Source of the DNA: an uncultured Collinsella sp.
GTDB lineage: Bacteria > Actinomycetota > Coriobacteriia > Coriobacteriales > Coriobacteriaceae
Reading direction: 5' to 3'
Assembly: GCA_902478875.1 (NCBI GenBank)
Contig: CABSMZ010000083.1
Location: 1-8,136 of the forward strand
Length of the DNA stretch: 8,136 bases
In this document: positions 6,378-8,136 of the stretch, one piece after another
Layout: each line of letters opens with the position of its first letter
How positions within the stretch are numbered: the stretch's first letter is position 1
The notes under the pieces: model-generated
The model's input: only the letters and a program-made list of their open reading frames with translations
Database searches by the model: none
Told to the model about the DNA's origin: nothing
Program-made: the position numbers and the translations under genes

Positions 6378-7818
6378 AATGGGTAGGGTCAGTGGAATTA
6401 GTAGAGTCGGCAGGCACAATGCCAAGGATATGCTCCAGGGTATCGAGCAGCTCATGCGGCATGGTCGACACCACATGGACCTCGGCGCCGCGACTGGTAA
6501 GGCTTGCGAGTAAATCGTCACGATGATACTCGTCAAGCGTCATGCCGTCAGCGTTGAACATGAGCTTAGGCACAAAGAGCATAACCCCCGACAGGTCCTG
6601 CGGCAGCTGCTCCAAGATGTCGCAGGCAACGATGAGGCCGGTCACGTCCACGTTACCGCCAAAGTAGCGGTTTTTGATGGCTGTGACGGTGCCGGCAAGG
6701 CCCTGGGGAGACTCCACAAAGCGCGCCACGGTGTCGCGCGCGCTGGCGCCGGAGAGGCACAGGAGGCGCTGGTTGCGCTCGGCGATGCCAGCACGGACGC
6801 GGGCCAGACGCTCGGCGTCGGCGGCAAGCACGTCGTCGGTCTCGTCCAGATACGAGCGGATCATGCCGATGCCGTCGTAATACTGCGGGTAGCCGTCGTA
6901 GAAGTCCGCCTCGGGAGGATCGATGCCGGCGTCCAGATAGAATTCATCGCTCATCTGGAAGGTGTGGCGGCCAAAGCGCTCGTAGGCTCGATCCTGGAAG
7001 GGACGGATCATGGCAATGGTCTCTCGCGCCAGTTCGGGCTTGTCGCTGTATGACCAGCTAAAGCGGTTCTGATGCTTGGTAAAACCGAGCGGCACAATGC
7101 CCAGGCTTGTGATTTGCTCGTGCTCCTCGCAAAAGCGCAGGGTCTTTTCCAGCTCCTCGCCATCGTTCATGCCGGGGCACAACACGATCTGGGCGTGGAT
7201 CTCGATGCCGGCGGCCATGATGGTCTCGAGCACGTCCATGCCTCGCTGGGCGTTGCGGCCCATCATACGGCGGCGGACGTCGGGGCTCACGGCGTGGACC
7301 GATACGTTCATGGGACTCATGTTGCGCTGGATGACGTTTTGCACGTCCTCGTCGGTGAGGTTGGTGAGCGTGACGAAGTTGCCCTGCAAAAAGCTTAGGC
7401 GATAGTCGTCGTCGCGAATATAGAGCGTGGAGCGGCCGCCCTTGGGGAGCATCGTCATAAAGCAAAATACGCAGGCGTTCACACAGGTGCGCATACCATC
7501 GAAGATGGGGCCATCGAATTCAAGGCCCCAGTCCTCTCCCGGGAAGCGGTCGAGCTCGACGGAGGTGACGGTGTTGTCGCGCGGGTCGAAAACCTCAAGG
7601 TCGACGGTGTCGTCGTCGGCCTCCCAGAGCCATACGATCATGTCGGTCAGCTGCTCGCCGTTGACCGTGAGCACGCGCATGCCCGGCTCGATACCCACAT
7701 CCCACGCGGGCGATTCGGGACGCACGTTCTTTACGAGCGCGCCCTCACCCGGCTCGGGGTCGCGGCTGCGCCCGTAATCGGCCACCTCGGCGGCGTATGC
7801 GGGTACGGTCTGGTCCAT
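6376..7818 (-). CDS. PDZ / radical SAM / DUF512 family protein of unknown function
   Basis: 480 residues. Residues about 25-85 form a PDZ-like domain (VKNVRPESPAWDVGIEPGMR, 29-48, then VLTVNGEQLTD). A radical SAM-type cysteine cluster follows, C112-x3-C116-x2-C119, which would hold a [4Fe-4S] cluster and bind S-adenosylmethionine. Family blocks are LYIRDDDYRLSFLQGNF (132-148), LTNL (151-154), VSVHAVSPDVRRRMMGR (172-188) and the turn VLCPGMNDGEEL (212-223). The C-terminal DUF512 region has GFTKHQ (245-250), SDEFYLDAG (290-298) and the segment NRYFGGNVDVTGLIVACDIL (383-402). Substrate and reaction are unknown. After the third cysteine it reads FMTMLPKGGR where I expect FIDQ-PKGMR. The start is ATG at 7818, two bases after ispH, with AAGGAG 14 bases upstream (rather far). 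The in-frame ATG at 8040 lies inside ispH and gives an Arg/His-rich extension with no family resemblance. A place directly before der is common for this family. Confidence 0.92.
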   Translation of the reverse strand: MDQTVPAYAAEVADYGRSRDPEPGEGALVKNVRPESPAWDVGIEPGMRVLTVNGEQLTDMIVWLWEADDDTVDLEVFDPRDNTVTSVELDRFPGEDWGLEFDGPIFDGMRTCVNACVFCFMTMLPKGGRSTLYIRDDDYRLSFLQGNFVTLTNLTDEDVQNVIQRNMSPMNVSVHAVSPDVRRRMMGRNAQRGMDVLETIMAAGIEIHAQIVLCPGMNDGEELEKTLRFCEEHEQITSLGIVPLGFTKHQNRFSWSYSDKPELARETIAMIRPFQDRAYERFGRHTFQMSDEFYLDAGIDPPEADFYDGYPQYYDGIGMIRSYLDETDDVLAADAERLARVRAGIAERNQRLLCLSGASARDTVARFVESPQGLAGTVTAIKNRYFGGNVDVTGLIVACDILEQLPQDLSGVMLFVPKLMFNADGMTLDEYHRDDLLASLTSRGAEVHVVSTMPHELLDTLEHILGIVPADSTNSTDPTH

Positions 7819-7820
7819 GA

Positions 7821-8109
7821 TTAGCGGCAAAGCTCCTTGATGCGCTCGACGGTGCGCTCGATGTGTTCTTGCGGGGTGGAGGCTCCGGCGGTGATGCCGA
7901 TGTGGTGAGCGTCGGTAAACCACGCGGCCTGGAGCTCGGAAGCTTCCTCGATGTGATACGTGCGCTCGCAGGCGTCTGCGCAAATCTGCGCCAAGCGGCG
8001 GGTGTTGCCCGAGTTCTTGCCACCCACGACGACCATGCAATCACAGCGTTTGGCAAGCGATGCGGCTGCCTGCTGGCGCTCGCTCGTGGCGGCGCAGATG
8101 GTGTTGATC
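7821..8109 (-). CDS. ispH: 4-hydroxy-3-methylbut-2-enyl diphosphate reductase, C-terminal fragment
   Basis: The last 95 residues of IspH (LytB), the final enzyme of the MEP isoprenoid pathway, which reduces HMBPP to IPP and DMAPP with a [4Fe-4S] cluster. The fragment begins INTICAAT, whose cysteine is the third cluster ligand (Cys197 in E. coli). It continues with RQ at 11-12, the substrate loop VVVGGKNSGNT (26-36), and the C-terminal GITAGASTP, whose serine contacts the diphosphate in E. coli IspH. About two thirds of the protein, with the first two cysteine ligands and the catalytic glutamate, lies beyond the window. The apparent start MCIRD is adapter-encoded and not a real N-terminus. The stop TAA (7821..7823) is two bases before the DUF512 start. 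Confidence 0.95.
7833..7838 (-). promoter_or_regulatory. probable ribosome binding site of the DUF512 gene
   Basis: AAGGAG lies in the last codons of ispH, 14 bases before the ATG at 7818, longer than the usual 5-10. It is the only strong match near this start and supports 7818 over 8040. Coupling to ispH termination two bases upstream may compensate for the spacing. Confidence 0.55.
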
Positions 8110-8136
8110 CTGTCTCTTATACACATCTCCGAGCCC
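8110..8136 (-). other. Nextera Read 2 adapter with Tn5 mosaic end (artefact)
   Basis: Bases 8110..8128 are the reverse complement of the 19-base Tn5 mosaic end. The following CCGAGCCC (8129..8136) matches the inner part of the Nextera Read 2 adapter, also in reverse complement. The last native base is 8109. On the minus strand the adapter supplies a false start peptide, MCIRD, fused to the ispH fragment. Together with the Read 1 adapter at the other end, this has the geometry of one tagmented molecule. Confidence 0.98.

Larger units (their letters stand above)
37..8109 (-). other. single polycistronic operon of nine genes, cut at both ends
   Basis: All nine genes run on the minus strand. In transcription order the junctions are: 2-base gap (ispH/DUF512), 10-base gap (DUF512/der), 8-base overlap (der/plsY), 9-base gap (plsY/gpsA), 18-base gap (gpsA/rpe), 6-base gap (rpe/desulfurase), 4-base ATGA overlap (desulfurase/nif3) and 4-base ATGA overlap (nif3/zinc ribbon). 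Most Shine-Dalgarno sites lie in the end of the preceding gene or across its stop codon. No junction has space for a promoter or an intrinsic terminator, so I infer one transcript whose ends lie outside the window. A promoter inside a coding sequence cannot be excluded from sequence alone. Confidence 0.8.

Noticed and set aside
4800..6386. Open frame of 528 codons on the plus strand, opposite der and the start of plsY
   Set aside because: It lies antisense to a textbook der gene. Its product is rich in Val, Gly, Asp, His and Ala with no recognisable domain, as expected from a shadow frame in GC-biased coding DNA. No ribosome binding site or spacing supports it.
6366..6536. 57-residue N-terminal extension of Der from ATG at 6536
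   Set aside because: It overlaps the DUF512 coding region. Der proteins start directly before the first P-loop, and AAAGGAG at 6371..6377 marks the ATG at 6365.
7819..8040. N-terminal extension of the DUF512 gene from ATG at 8040
   Set aside because: The added 74 residues are Arg/His-rich and read out of frame through ispH. The family begins near the PDZ domain, which fits the ATG at 7818.
37..8109. Search for a defence, mobile or otherwise novel multi-gene system
   Set aside because: All nine genes belong to known, mostly housekeeping families. I found no integrase, transposase, toxin-antitoxin, direct-repeat array, tRNA or compositional break.

Overview
The window is a GC-rich bacterial chromosomal fragment of 8073 bases (37..8109). 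It is flanked on both sides by Nextera/Tn5 tagmentation adapter sequence (4..36 and 8110..8136) that was not trimmed. Every real gene is on the minus strand, and coding sequence fills the insert almost without gaps. The gene set, the codon bias and the order DUF512 radical SAM - der - plsY - gpsA, followed by a Nif3-like/zinc-ribbon pair, suggest a high-GC Gram-positive. A Coriobacteriia member (Collinsella-like) is my best guess; this is inference from general resemblance, not from a search.

Layout in transcription order (right to left): 3' end of ispH (isoprenoid synthesis); a PDZ + radical SAM + DUF512 protein of unknown function; der/engA (double GTPase of 50S ribosome assembly); plsY (acyl-phosphate:glycerol-3-phosphate acyltransferase); gpsA (glycerol-3-phosphate dehydrogenase); rpe (ribulose-5-phosphate 3-epimerase); a NifS/IscS-type cysteine desulfurase; a Nif3-like dinuclear-metal protein; and the 5' part of a coiled-coil/zinc-ribbon (DUF164, CT398/HP0958-like) protein cut off by the adapter. 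Gaps between genes are 2, 10, 9, 18 and 6 bases, and there are overlaps of 8, 4 and 4 bases. This is the architecture of a single polycistronic operon. I see no room for a promoter or a terminator, so both probably lie outside the window.

Functionally, GpsA makes sn-glycerol-3-phosphate and PlsY acylates it, so these two form a pathway pair for phospholipid synthesis. IspH and the radical SAM protein both use iron-sulfur clusters, and the cysteine desulfurase mobilises sulfur of the kind such clusters need. Der serves ribosome assembly. This is a housekeeping growth operon, not a mobile or defence island. I found no RNA genes, repeats, CRISPR, IS elements or new multi-gene system. The points worth a second look are the adapter-derived peptides at both ends, the uncharacterised DUF512 protein next to der, and the missing first cysteine in the zinc-ribbon protein.
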